Positions 28,024 to 36,277 of a stretch of 64,000 nt of DNA are shown here, in pieces. Every line of letters starts with the position of its first letter. The stretch's first letter is position 1. The notes beneath the pieces are model-generated. The model worked only from the letters and a program-made list of their open reading frames with translations, searched no databases and was not told where the DNA came from. A program made the position numbers and the translations under genes. The stretch is from Pantoea rwandensis (GTDB lineage: Bacteria > Pseudomonadota > Gammaproteobacteria > Enterobacterales > Enterobacteriaceae). The stretch lies in assembly GCF_000759475.1 (NCBI RefSeq), contig NZ_CP009454.1, positions 2,046,001 through 2,110,000 of the forward strand. Reading direction: 5' to 3'.

Positions 28024-28781
28024 AAATGTTAAATATCGTTGTTCCTATGGCAGGTCGAGGCAGTCGGTTCGCTAAAGACGGTTATAAAGATCCTAAACCT
28101 TTGATCCCACTCAACGACAAACGTATGATCCAAGTGGTTATTAATAATCTTAAACCCATTCAGCCTCATAAGTTTATTTTCATTTGTCAGCAGGATCATA
28201 TTGAAAAATATGATTTATCAAAAAAGCTCAATGAGTGGGCGCCGGGGTGTGACATTGTTGGAATTAACGGTATTACGGATGGAGCCGCATGCACTGTGAT
28301 GTGTGCGAAAGATTATATTGATAACGATCAGCCGTTGATGATTGCTAATTCTGACCAGTGGATTGATATCGATATTAACGATTATTTAAAGTATATGGAT
28401 GATAACAAGCTTTCAGGCCTGATTATGACTATGTCAGCAGACGATCCTAAATGGTCTTATGCTGAATTAAATAATGTCGGCAAGGTTACTCGCGTTGTTG
28501 AAAAGGAAGTGGTCTCAGAAGAAGCAACGGTAGGTATCTATAATTTCAAACATGGCGCTGACTTTTGCCGTAATGCTAATAAAATGATTGAAATTAATGA
28601 ACGTACCAACGGTGAGTTTTATGTAGCACCAGTATATACATGGATGTATCGCGAAGAAGATGCAAATATTGGTATTTATAATATTGGTGCTGAAGCAGAC
28701 GGGATGTATGGTTTGGGCATTCCTTCTGATTTAAAATTATTTTTATCACTGGATGTTTCGAAGAAAGCGCTGGATTTTTAA
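28020..28781 (+). CDS. Sugar-phosphate nucleotidyltransferase-like protein
   Basis: A 253-residue GT-A/nucleotidyltransferase fold protein. It starts with MLNIVVPMAGRGSRFAKDG, a clear G-x-G-S-R nucleotide-binding loop, followed by KDPKPLIPLNDKRMIQ with the conserved Lys. ANSDQWIDID (about 109-118) fits the metal-binding Asp motif. It probably forms an NDP-activated sugar or polyol phosphate for the island's glycan; nucleotide and substrate cannot be inferred. Proteins of this type are sometimes labelled family 2 glycosyltransferases, which is the alternative. It overlaps the cupin gene by 4 nt. Confidence 0.75.
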   Translation: MKMLNIVVPMAGRGSRFAKDGYKDPKPLIPLNDKRMIQVVINNLKPIQPHKFIFICQQDHIEKYDLSKKLNEWAPGCDIVGINGITDGAACTVMCAKDYIDNDQPLMIANSDQWIDIDINDYLKYMDDNKLSGLIMTMSADDPKWSYAELNNVGKVTRVVEKEVVSEEATVGIYNFKHGADFCRNANKMIEINERTNGEFYVAPVYTWMYREEDANIGIYNIGAEADGMYGLGIPSDLKLFLSLDVSKKALDF

Positions 28782-28783
28782 GT

Positions 28784-30427
28784 ATGACAAATGCTAAGAA
28801 AAAAATATGCCTCATTGGTCATGAATGTGGGTATTATAAAGGTCAAGGTGGGGTTGCAACCTATATAGAACATACAGCAAAAGGATTTAGTAGGTTAGGA
28901 TATGAGGTCCATACTATTTTTTTGCACGGTAGTGACCTACATGATCCTGAAATCACGTGTTGGAAAATAAAAGATAACTATAGCATTTTCAAAAATTCTA
29001 AAGCAATTGACGAAGTGCTGTCGCAAATAAAACCTGATTTTGTTGAAGTTACCGACTTTATCGGTCTAGCGAGTTACACTCTTGCAAAGCGCGCGCTTGA
29101 GGGACTGGATTATTCATGTCGTTTTATCACGAACAATCATACCGGTATCCGTGAGGTTTGGGAGTGGGGAACAGCCCTTGACTTTATGGAGTGTGCTCCG
29201 CCATGGATGATCGAAATGTACCAATATGAGAGAGCTCAATCAATACTAAGTGATGCTAATTTCTCGACTTCAAATTTCCTTTCGAATTACCTCAGTGCTT
29301 TACATGACACTAAAGTTAAAACCTGTCCATCATATTATCCGTTAGCAGAACAAACCATCCCGCCTGTCAGAGATAGTAATGGATCTTTTGAAATTCTTTC
29401 TCTGGGGCGGTTTGAGCTTCGAAAAAAGCAGGAGTTGTTGATACTTGCTGCCTGCGAATTAATGAGCGAGGGTTGTAACCTGCATGTAACGTTGATCGGT
29501 AATAGCGGTGATGATTTTTATGATCGCCGCGACTATATGGATACATGCTATGGACTTATTCCACTTGAGCTAAAAAAGAACTTTAGTTTTTATGATTTTA
29601 TTCCTTATAAAGAATTACAAAAACAATATAAAAATTATGATCTGTTCGTAATTCCATCGCCATATGAAAACTTCCCAAACACTGCGTTAGAAGCGATTAA
29701 TTATGGTCTGATCGTCGCCGGTAGTAAAACCAGTGGTATAGCTGATATGAGCGGGCCTGCTGCTGAAAAACTTTGTTTTGAGAAAAACTCTGTTGACTCT
29801 ATCAAGCAGATGTTGACAGAGTTTAGCAATATGAGTCGGGAAGAGAAAGAAGATATAAGAAAAGTACAGCGTGAATCGCTGAAGTCTTTGGTCAGTTTTG
29901 AGAGTGCTATTGTCGCCAGAGCGAGTCAATACGAAAGTATTGAAATCAAATCAACTAATGTCCGGCCGCTTCTTGAGAAATGTCTTTTCGTTACTATGAA
30001 AGATGATGCGCGTCTTGAATATATGTTTCTGGGAGACAAGAAAATTCATATCGATAGCAATGAGGCTTATCAATTTGTTGATGCAGCAGAATATATGATT
30101 ATTCTGCCATCTGATAATTTGGACGATGCTATTACGGAAAAAAATTACCTACCGGAAAAAAATGTTATTTCTGCATTTTCATATGATCATCCCTACGGAA
30201 CTGTTTTGGATATAAATAAATCAAGAAAAGCTTTTTCACAATTGACCATCAATGTCGCAGATGTCTCAATCAGTAAGCATGTTAAAGCGTCAAGATTGAT
30301 TGCAGAAATATTGTTCTCCTGTAAAGATGTTGTCTTCTTCAGAGAAGATTCAACAAGGGTGGAAAAGGGTATTGGCATTGATTTAATGTATGAACTTGAC
30401 CTGTTGAGATATAAATATAATGGTTAA
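28784..30427 (+). CDS. Long family 4 glycosyltransferase with C-terminal extension
   Basis: A 547-residue protein, about 150 residues longer than a usual GT4 enzyme. Residues 1-380 form a GT-B fold: GYYKGQGGVATYIEHTAKGF at the N-terminus, ILSLGRFELRKKQELLILAA (about 205) and the donor-site motif SPYENFPNTALEAINYGLIV (about 292-311). The C-terminal part, from about 395, has no family I recognise; it is charged and ends in RYKYNG. It should transfer a sugar during O-antigen or capsule assembly in the cytoplasm. It overlaps the next gene by 8 nt. Confidence 0.82.
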   Translation: MTNAKKKICLIGHECGYYKGQGGVATYIEHTAKGFSRLGYEVHTIFLHGSDLHDPEITCWKIKDNYSIFKNSKAIDEVLSQIKPDFVEVTDFIGLASYTLAKRALEGLDYSCRFITNNHTGIREVWEWGTALDFMECAPPWMIEMYQYERAQSILSDANFSTSNFLSNYLSALHDTKVKTCPSYYPLAEQTIPPVRDSNGSFEILSLGRFELRKKQELLILAACELMSEGCNLHVTLIGNSGDDFYDRRDYMDTCYGLIPLELKKNFSFYDFIPYKELQKQYKNYDLFVIPSPYENFPNTALEAINYGLIVAGSKTSGIADMSGPAAEKLCFEKNSVDSIKQMLTEFSNMSREEKEDIRKVQRESLKSLVSFESAIVARASQYESIEIKSTNVRPLLEKCLFVTMKDDARLEYMFLGDKKIHIDSNEAYQFVDAAEYMIILPSDNLDDAITEKNYLPEKNVISAFSYDHPYGTVLDINKSRKAFSQLTINVADVSISKHVKASRLIAEILFSCKDVVFFREDSTRVEKGIGIDLMYELDLLRYKYNG

Positions 30428-31448
30428 AAACGTTTTCGTGATTATTCATGGCCCTCTTGAAGAGGATTTTTTAGAGAAAAACTTGAATGCAATTCACAAA
30501 CAACTAAGCAATGCGAAAGTTTTAATATCGACGTACAAAAAAGACGCAGATAAAATTCAGGGTTTGTTAAAAAAATTTAATTTTAGTGCTCGTGATAACA
30601 TTCAGGTGTTAGGATGTGATGATGTTTTTAATCCGGGTTTTTTTAATATAAATCGTCAGATTAATCTGGTCAATGCAGCACTGAAAGTTGTTGACGAAAA
30701 TGCTTTTGTGATTAAAGTCAGGATGGACCAGACAATCAACTTTAAGTCTTTGATGAGAATGGTTAAGACCTTTTCAACGGATGTTAAGGATAAGCTTATT
30801 ACGACTAACTGTTATACACGTGCAGACCGTTGGTATCATCCATCAGATATGTTGCTAGCAGGTGATTACAAGGTATTAAGAGATTATTATCCTGAGGACT
30901 TCTTTAGAGAAACGCATATGGATAACATTCTTCTTATCAGAGAGTTAGTCAAAAATAATCATGAGAAGGATTTCTATAATTATTGGCCGGAGTCTCGCTT
31001 GTTTACTAACTTTGTTAAAAAGAGAGGCGATGTAATTTTCGAGTCCAATGAAGACAGTCTTGAAAAGCTTAAAAAATATGTTTTTGTTATAAATAGCTGG
31101 GATATTTCCCTGAAATGGAAGAAGTTTTTGAAAGGATGGATTCCTGTCCTTCCTTATACTTTTAAAATGGCTCCTTTTAAAGACGGTCCTGAAGAAGATG
31201 CTTATAACTTTAAGGCTAGTGATCTTAACGCGGTTCCATCTAAAACTAAAGAAAGTATATTTATAAGGCTCTCGAAAATCTATTTCAAAACAGGAATGTA
31301 TCATTTTAATCCACTCTTCTTTAGCTACCGTACTTTTCTGCTAAGAGTTGGGCGTAAAGTATTCGATATTTCTTTAAAGTTCATCCCACCTATTTTTCAT
31401 CACACACTCGTTACGATAGGTAGAAAATTATATTATGCTATCAAGTAA
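30420..31448 (+). CDS. WavE-family lipopolysaccharide synthesis protein (first copy)
   Basis: A 342-residue protein resembling the WavE family, named for the Vibrio cholerae LPS core gene cluster. Seen are the opening FVIIHGPLEEDF, ISTYKKDADK (about 37-46), the central FVIKVRMDQTIN (about 96-107) with an Asp in an R-x-D-Q arrangement, and RADRWYHPSDMLLAGDY (about 137-153). Members are putative glycosyltransferases, but no activity is proven to my knowledge. Overlaps on both sides (8 and 14 nt) indicate strong translational coupling. A second, divergent WavE-type gene lies at 32399. Confidence 0.75.
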   Translation: MVKNVFVIIHGPLEEDFLEKNLNAIHKQLSNAKVLISTYKKDADKIQGLLKKFNFSARDNIQVLGCDDVFNPGFFNINRQINLVNAALKVVDENAFVIKVRMDQTINFKSLMRMVKTFSTDVKDKLITTNCYTRADRWYHPSDMLLAGDYKVLRDYYPEDFFRETHMDNILLIRELVKNNHEKDFYNYWPESRLFTNFVKKRGDVIFESNEDSLEKLKKYVFVINSWDISLKWKKFLKGWIPVLPYTFKMAPFKDGPEEDAYNFKASDLNAVPSKTKESIFIRLSKIYFKTGMYHFNPLFFSYRTFLLRVGRKVFDISLKFIPPIFHHTLVTIGRKLYYAIK

Positions 31449-32367
31449 TCTATATATCGTGGGCTGGCGAGGTTACATTGGCCAATCTTTGCTGAAGTAT
31501 TTGGGCAGAACTGGTTTTAGTAAGCAGGTTGTTCTTTATAAACGTAAAAATGAAGCGAGTACACTCGTTCCCAATTGCATTAATGTCAGTATGTCACAGC
31601 ACGATGATTTCATTAGGAAAATATCTCAGGATGATAATCCTGTAGTCTATTATCTTGCCAATAGTATCTCCCCGGCAGAATCACAAAGTCTGGCTCTTGA
31701 AAGTGTTAGTTCCAATCTCCTACCTTTTATAAACTTTCTTGAAGATATAAAATCTTTAGCCAGTAAGGTTACTTTTATTTTTGCTTCGTCTGGTGGAACT
31801 ATTTATGGAGACACTGGCGGTGAGAAGTGTCATGAAGACCATGTTCTTTCACCGAAAACTATTTATGCTGCGAACAAACTGGCTCAGGAATCTTATCTTC
31901 AAGTTTACCATTGTAACTATGGATTAAATTATAGGGTGTTACGGATTGCTAATCCTTATGGACCCGGACAAGTTTACAAAGGCGGGCAGGGCCTTATACC
32001 AGCAATCATGGATTCCTATAAAAAGAATAACCCAGTAAAAATTTATGGAGATGGTACAGCTTCACGTGATTACATTTACATAGATGATCTTCATGACTGT
32101 TTTATTAAGTCTGCTTGTTATGAAGGCGATATGAGAATCTTCAATGTAGGTTCAGATTCGAAATATTCAATTCTGGATATTATCGATAGATTCTATCGGC
32201 ATGGTATTATTGTCGAGACTATTAAAGTAAAAAGCGATATATCAGTTATTAATTCCGTATCTCTGGATATTACGCGTGCTAAACGAGAGTTTAACTGGTC
32301 ACCTCAAACAAGTCTTGAAAATGGATTAAAAAAATACATTGAATGGTATGAATTAACCCCTCATTAA
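31435..32367 (+). CDS. NAD-dependent epimerase/dehydratase (extended SDR)
   Basis: A 310-residue nucleotide-sugar epimerase or dehydratase. The Rossmann signature is unusual, reading VGWRGYIGQSL (residues 9-19) instead of GGAGFIGSH, but the G-x2-G-x2-G spacing is close. The active site is intact: ASSGGTIYGD (about 117) and YAANKLAQESY with Tyr-x3-Lys (about 143-147). NPYGPGQ and DYIYIDDLHDCF are typical of UDP- and dTDP-sugar epimerases. It should prepare a sugar donor for the island's glycan. It overlaps the WavE-type gene by 14 nt. Confidence 0.85.
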   Translation: MLSSNLYIVGWRGYIGQSLLKYLGRTGFSKQVVLYKRKNEASTLVPNCINVSMSQHDDFIRKISQDDNPVVYYLANSISPAESQSLALESVSSNLLPFINFLEDIKSLASKVTFIFASSGGTIYGDTGGEKCHEDHVLSPKTIYAANKLAQESYLQVYHCNYGLNYRVLRIANPYGPGQVYKGGQGLIPAIMDSYKKNNPVKIYGDGTASRDYIYIDDLHDCFIKSACYEGDMRIFNVGSDSKYSILDIIDRFYRHGIIVETIKVKSDISVINSVSLDITRAKREFNWSPQTSLENGLKKYIEWYELTPH

Positions 32368-32398
32368 ATCAAGGCATGAATATTAAGTAACGTGGACA

Positions 32399-33454
32399 AT
32401 GCATCCTGAAAATCTCATCTCACCGAGTGAAGTTTCCTTCATCATTCAAGGGGGGGTTTTAAATACCTCTCGCGAATTAGATAAAGAATTTATATTCAAT
32501 CTCAACTTAATATTAAAAAATTTCCCAGAATCTGAAATCATAGTGTCAACATGGAAGGCAGATGATGTCATTGAAGACAATCTAATGACTACCTATTCTG
32601 GCGTTAAATTTTTATTTAATGATGATGTAGGATCAATATCTAAGAATGTTGATGGTGTCAAGGTTGTCAGTAATGTCAATCGAATGCTAGTATCAAGCCT
32701 TAATGGTTTGAGATGTGCTACAAAAAAATATTCGATAAAAATGAGGACAGACTCATATTTTTACAATGATAATATTCTTTCATGGCTTAGCGACTACTTT
32801 CTAGAAAATAAATTCCTGTCTGTTGACAATGTTCTAAGGCAGGATGAATACGCGGTTTTTAGTCGTCACCTAATTAACTGTAACCTGTTCGCTCGTAATC
32901 CCTTCAGTCAGTTACCTTTTCTCTATCACCCTGGTGATATTTTAGTGGCTGGCTTGACACTGGATGTATTAACTTTCTTTGATATTCCTCTAGCTGACGA
33001 AAACATTTTTCTACATTGTAAAAGCATGATGAATGCATGTTATATGCGGTTTGTACCAGAGCAGTATGTTTGGGTAAAAAACCTAGAGCGTTCCGTCCAG
33101 GACTTTAAATATTCCGGTAATTTTTCAAGAAATGCTGCTGAGGTTGAACGCTCAGAGAGGTTTTACGTAAATAATTTTTTGCCTTTAGATTCTAAAAGAC
33201 TGGGGTTTGTATGGCGTAAGCATAAAGAGGTATATTTCAATAAAGGCTGGTCTAGTCTCTATCAACCCTTTGATTGGATTGGTTTATACTCCAAGTACAT
33301 TTGTAATAAGAATAGCTCTTATCCTTTCATCTGGTATTTAAGATTATTACAAATAACGCTGATGAAGCTTTATTTCTTTTTCAGAACTCAACTGCTTAAG
33401 TTGCCTTTTGTGCGTAAAATTGCATATCGCTTATTTGTAAAGAGGGGAAGTTAA
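32399..33454 (+). CDS. WavE-family lipopolysaccharide synthesis protein (second copy)
   Basis: A 351-residue protein with the WavE layout: VSFIIQGGVLNTSRELD at the start (about 12-28), IIVSTWKADDV (about 48-58), YSIKMRTDSYFY (about 112-123) containing the R-T-D motif, and PFLYHPGDILVAG (about 167-179). Its pattern matches the first copy at 30420, but the two are clearly diverged, so they probably act on different linkages. A basic, hydrophobic C-terminus suggests membrane association. The start codon has only a poor ribosome-binding site, and its stop overlaps the permease start (TAATG). Confidence 0.75.
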   Translation: MHPENLISPSEVSFIIQGGVLNTSRELDKEFIFNLNLILKNFPESEIIVSTWKADDVIEDNLMTTYSGVKFLFNDDVGSISKNVDGVKVVSNVNRMLVSSLNGLRCATKKYSIKMRTDSYFYNDNILSWLSDYFLENKFLSVDNVLRQDEYAVFSRHLINCNLFARNPFSQLPFLYHPGDILVAGLTLDVLTFFDIPLADENIFLHCKSMMNACYMRFVPEQYVWVKNLERSVQDFKYSGNFSRNAAEVERSERFYVNNFLPLDSKRLGFVWRKHKEVYFNKGWSSLYQPFDWIGLYSKYICNKNSSYPFIWYLRLLQITLMKLYFFFRTQLLKLPFVRKIAYRLFVKRGS

Positions 33455-34272
33455 TGAAAGGTTTTATATCTACTCCGCAAAGCAGGACGACTTTTGCGGA
33501 AGTCTTAGACTCCAGAAATTTGATCAAGGAGTTTATTCGAAGAGATTTTAATGTTCGCTATAAACAGACTAGCTTAGGCGTTTTATGGGCAATTATAAAT
33601 CCAGGTGTAAATATACTCCTATACTTGTTTGTGTTCGGATTACTTGTTAAAGTCCCCACGCCAGAATATAACGCGCCTTACGCTGCTGTTTTAATATCCG
33701 GAATCCTTTTCTGGAATCTATTTGCTACCAGCATGATGGCTGCAAGTGATGCCATAATAAATAACATCCATCTTTTAACAAAAGTATATTTCCCTAGGAT
33801 TTCGCTATGTATAGCGAGTGTATTTGTGGCTTTCATTGATTTTGTTATAGCATTCATTGTTTTTATTCCGCTAGCAATTTTTTATGGTGTTCATTTTGAT
33901 TTTTCACGCCTCCTCTTCCTTATTCCATGCATAGCTATTACTCTTATGCTCGGATGTGGTGTAGGTTGTTTTATGGCGATTTTAAAATTACGGTTTCGTG
34001 ATTTACGTCATGTGCTGCCGTTAGCGACGCAGGCTCTGTTTTTCGCTTCTCCGGTAGTATACACGCTTACAATAGTGCCGAAAGAATTCCACCAATATTA
34101 TTCATTTAACCCCATGACAGGTATTGTTGCTCTTTCACGTTGGGCCTTGCTTGGGGGTGATAGCATTAATATTTCTACTATATTGTATAGCTTTGTTACT
34201 GCTATTGTTTTAGTCATCTTTGGTGTGTACTACTTTATCAAAAATGATAGATTAATTGCGGATTACGAATGA
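33454..34272 (+). CDS. wzm: ABC-2 type polysaccharide export permease (Wzm)
   Basis: Inner-membrane permease of 272 residues with six predicted hydrophobic segments. It has the family's N-terminal amphipathic stretch LIKEFIRRDFNVRYKQTSLG (about 25-44), then LGVLWAIINPGVNILLYLFVFGLL and a C-terminal pair of helices. With the ATPase it should move the completed, undecaprenyl-linked glycan to the periplasmic face, so this locus uses the ABC-transporter route, not Wzx/Wzy. GAGGGGAAG precedes the ATG. The end overlaps the wzt start by 4 nt (ATGA). Confidence 0.92.
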   Translation: MKGFISTPQSRTTFAEVLDSRNLIKEFIRRDFNVRYKQTSLGVLWAIINPGVNILLYLFVFGLLVKVPTPEYNAPYAAVLISGILFWNLFATSMMAASDAIINNIHLLTKVYFPRISLCIASVFVAFIDFVIAFIVFIPLAIFYGVHFDFSRLLFLIPCIAITLMLGCGVGCFMAILKLRFRDLRHVLPLATQALFFASPVVYTLTIVPKEFHQYYSFNPMTGIVALSRWALLGGDSINISTILYSFVTAIVLVIFGVYYFIKNDRLIADYE

Positions 34273-34994
34273 TTACTTTTGAATCTGTTACACGCGAATT
34301 CAGTGTTGGAAATTACCAACACAGTACTCTTAAAGAGCTTTTTTCTTTTAGCAAAAAGCGTCCTCAACCCGGGAAAATTTACCGCGCTGTAGACGACGTC
34401 TCCTTTTCTATTACGCCAGGCCAAGCAGTTGGGGTTCTGGGGCGAAATGGGGCTGGTAAGTCTACCCTGCTCAAGCTTTTGACCCGGATCATCGCACCCA
34501 GTTCTGGGAAGATAACTGTCGATGGTTCTATTTCCTGTCTGCTGGAAGTTGGTGCAGGATTTCACCATGAGCTTTCAGGTTACGAGAATATTTTTCTTAG
34601 CGGTTCTATATTAGGTATGAGTCGCAAGGAAATTGAAACAAAACTTGAAAGTATCATTGAATTTGCTGAGGTTAGAGACTTCATTTACGAGCCTGTGAAA
34701 TATTATTCCTCAGGTATGTACGTCAGGCTTGCCTTTTCAATTGGTGTACATCTGGATTCCGAGATTTTGGTCATCGATGAAGCTTTAGCTGTGGGTGATG
34801 CTAATTTTCAGGCCAAATGTCTGAAAAAAATAAATGAAGTAAAAGCAAGTGGAAAAACTATTTTCTTTGTTAGCCACAACGTTAATCAGGTTGAAAACAT
34901 ATGTGACGCATGCCTTGTTATGGAAAAGGGACAACTTATTTATCAAGGTGAAACTACACAAGCCGTTGAAATCTATAACCAGTTAATTAAGTAA
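34269..34994 (+). CDS. wzt: Polysaccharide ABC exporter ATPase (Wzt, short form)
   Basis: Cytoplasmic ATPase partner of Wzm, 241 residues. Walker A is GRNGAGKSTLLKL (about 58-70), the ABC signature lies in YYSSGMYVRLAFS (about 153-165) and Walker B in ILVIDEALAVGD (about 173-184), with the H-loop in FFVSHNVNQ. It lacks the C-terminal carbohydrate-binding domain found in Wzt of E. coli O8/O9a (over 400 residues). Export is therefore probably not tied to recognition of a capped chain end, as in KpsT-like systems. Overlap with wzm ensures balanced production. Confidence 0.93.
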   Translation: MITFESVTREFSVGNYQHSTLKELFSFSKKRPQPGKIYRAVDDVSFSITPGQAVGVLGRNGAGKSTLLKLLTRIIAPSSGKITVDGSISCLLEVGAGFHHELSGYENIFLSGSILGMSRKEIETKLESIIEFAEVRDFIYEPVKYYSSGMYVRLAFSIGVHLDSEILVIDEALAVGDANFQAKCLKKINEVKASGKTIFFVSHNVNQVENICDACLVMEKGQLIYQGETTQAVEIYNQLIK

Positions 34995-35006
34995 AGAAGG
35001 TTAAAA

Positions 35007-35648
35007 ATGATAGTTATTTCTCATCGTGGCTATTGGAAGTCTTTAGAAGAAAAAAACACTGAAGCAGCTTTTATCCGATCGTTTCAGCTTGATCTCGGCA
35101 CAGAAACTGACTTACGTGACTTCAATGGTGAAATCGTAATCAGTCATGATATTCCTGATGCATCGTGTATTACATTCCAACATATGCTTGAATTGTATAA
35201 AACCTACACCAGTACTAATCCCCCATTGGCATTGAACGTCAAAGCCGATGGTTTGCAAGAGAAAGTCAAAGTTATTCTTGAGAAAATGCACATTACGAAT
35301 TACTTTTTTTTCGATATGGCTTTACCAGACTCGCTTGCTTATTATAAACATTCCTTAAAAGCTTTTGTAAGATACAGTGAATTCGAATGCCTAAATGCAC
35401 TTTATGATATTTCTGAAGGTGTATGGTTAGATGGTTTTGAAAAAGATCTGGTTGAAGAAGAGTTAGTGCAGAAAATTCTTTCTGATGGAAAAAAAGTTTG
35501 CATTGTTTCTTCTGAACTACATAAACGAAACCACCTTGAAATGTGGGGAAAATTAGAAAAATTTAACGGTAATTTACTTTCCTCATCTGATTTAATCATT
35601 TGTACCGATTACCCTGAAGAATGTATGGAGTTTTTGAATGTCTACTAA
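35007..35648 (+). CDS. GDPD-like phosphodiesterase in the polysaccharide island
   Basis: A 213-residue TIM-barrel protein of the glycerophosphodiester phosphodiesterase type. The active-site residues look complete: SHRG (His6, Arg7), NTEAAF, GTETD (Glu33, Asp35) and SHD (His47, Asp48). It has no signal peptide, so it should work in the cytoplasm, unlike GlpQ. It is shorter than most GDPDs (about 240-250 residues). It follows wzt by 12 nt and overlaps the HAD gene by 11 nt. A link to glycerol-phosphate or another phosphodiester in the glycan is an inference. Confidence 0.75.
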   Translation: MIVISHRGYWKSLEEKNTEAAFIRSFQLDLGTETDLRDFNGEIVISHDIPDASCITFQHMLELYKTYTSTNPPLALNVKADGLQEKVKVILEKMHITNYFFFDMALPDSLAYYKHSLKAFVRYSEFECLNALYDISEGVWLDGFEKDLVEEELVQKILSDGKKVCIVSSELHKRNHLEMWGKLEKFNGNLLSSSDLIICTDYPEECMEFLNVY

Positions 35649-36273
35649 TATTAAAGCTGTTATTTTCGATATGGACGGTGTCCTTATCGATGCTAAAGAC
35701 TGGCATTATGAGGCCTTGAATACTGCTCTTGATCTGTTCGGACTGACAATTTCTCGACAAGAACATTTAACAACATATGATGGTTTGCCTACTAAAGATA
35801 AGCTTATCATGCTAAGCAAAGATAAAGGTTTATCAACAAATCTTCATGGTTTCATCAATGAAATGAAGCAGCAGTACACCATGGAGATTGTTAATAACAA
35901 ATGTAAACCCATGTTTCATCATGAATATGCACTTTCAATGTTGAAAAAAGATGGTTATAAAATGGCCGTCGCTTCTAACTCTATCAAACACTCAATTGAA
36001 GTTATGATGGAACGTGCACATCTCGCACAATATCTTGAGTTTTATGTCTCTAACCAAGATGTTGTGAAAGGCAAACCCGATCCTGAAATGTACAACAAAG
36101 CTATATCAATGCTGGGTTTGGAACCTGCTGACTGCGTCATTGTTGAAGATAATGAAAATGGAATTAGAGCAGCAAGAGCTAGCGGAGCACATGTATTAGA
36201 AGTTGAAACGGTTCACGATGTCAATTATGCGAACATAAAACGTTTTATCTCTTTGGTAGAGAGCGAGGTTTAA
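35638..36273 (+). CDS. HAD-superfamily phosphatase/phosphomutase
   Basis: A 211-residue HAD hydrolase of the beta-phosphoglucomutase-like subfamily. Motif I is FDMDGVLIDA (nucleophile Asp10, acid/base Asp12), motif II is in VASNSIKHSIEVMME (Ser about 115), the conserved Lys is in VVKGKPDPEMY (about 143) and motif IV is VIVEDNENGIRAA. It either removes phosphate from or isomerises a small sugar or polyol phosphate. It lies 4 nt before the nucleotidyltransferase-SnoaL fusion gene and overlaps the GDPD-like gene, implying a shared precursor pathway. Confidence 0.85.
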   Translation: MSTNIKAVIFDMDGVLIDAKDWHYEALNTALDLFGLTISRQEHLTTYDGLPTKDKLIMLSKDKGLSTNLHGFINEMKQQYTMEIVNNKCKPMFHHEYALSMLKKDGYKMAVASNSIKHSIEVMMERAHLAQYLEFYVSNQDVVKGKPDPEMYNKAISMLGLEPADCVIVEDNENGIRAARASGAHVLEVETVHDVNYANIKRFISLVESEV

Positions 36274-36277
36274 TGGC

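Noticed and set aside
28020..28781. Family 2 glycosyltransferase annotation
   Set aside because: The G-R-G-S-R loop and KDPKPLIPL pattern fit a nucleotidyltransferase better than GT2, although the folds are related.
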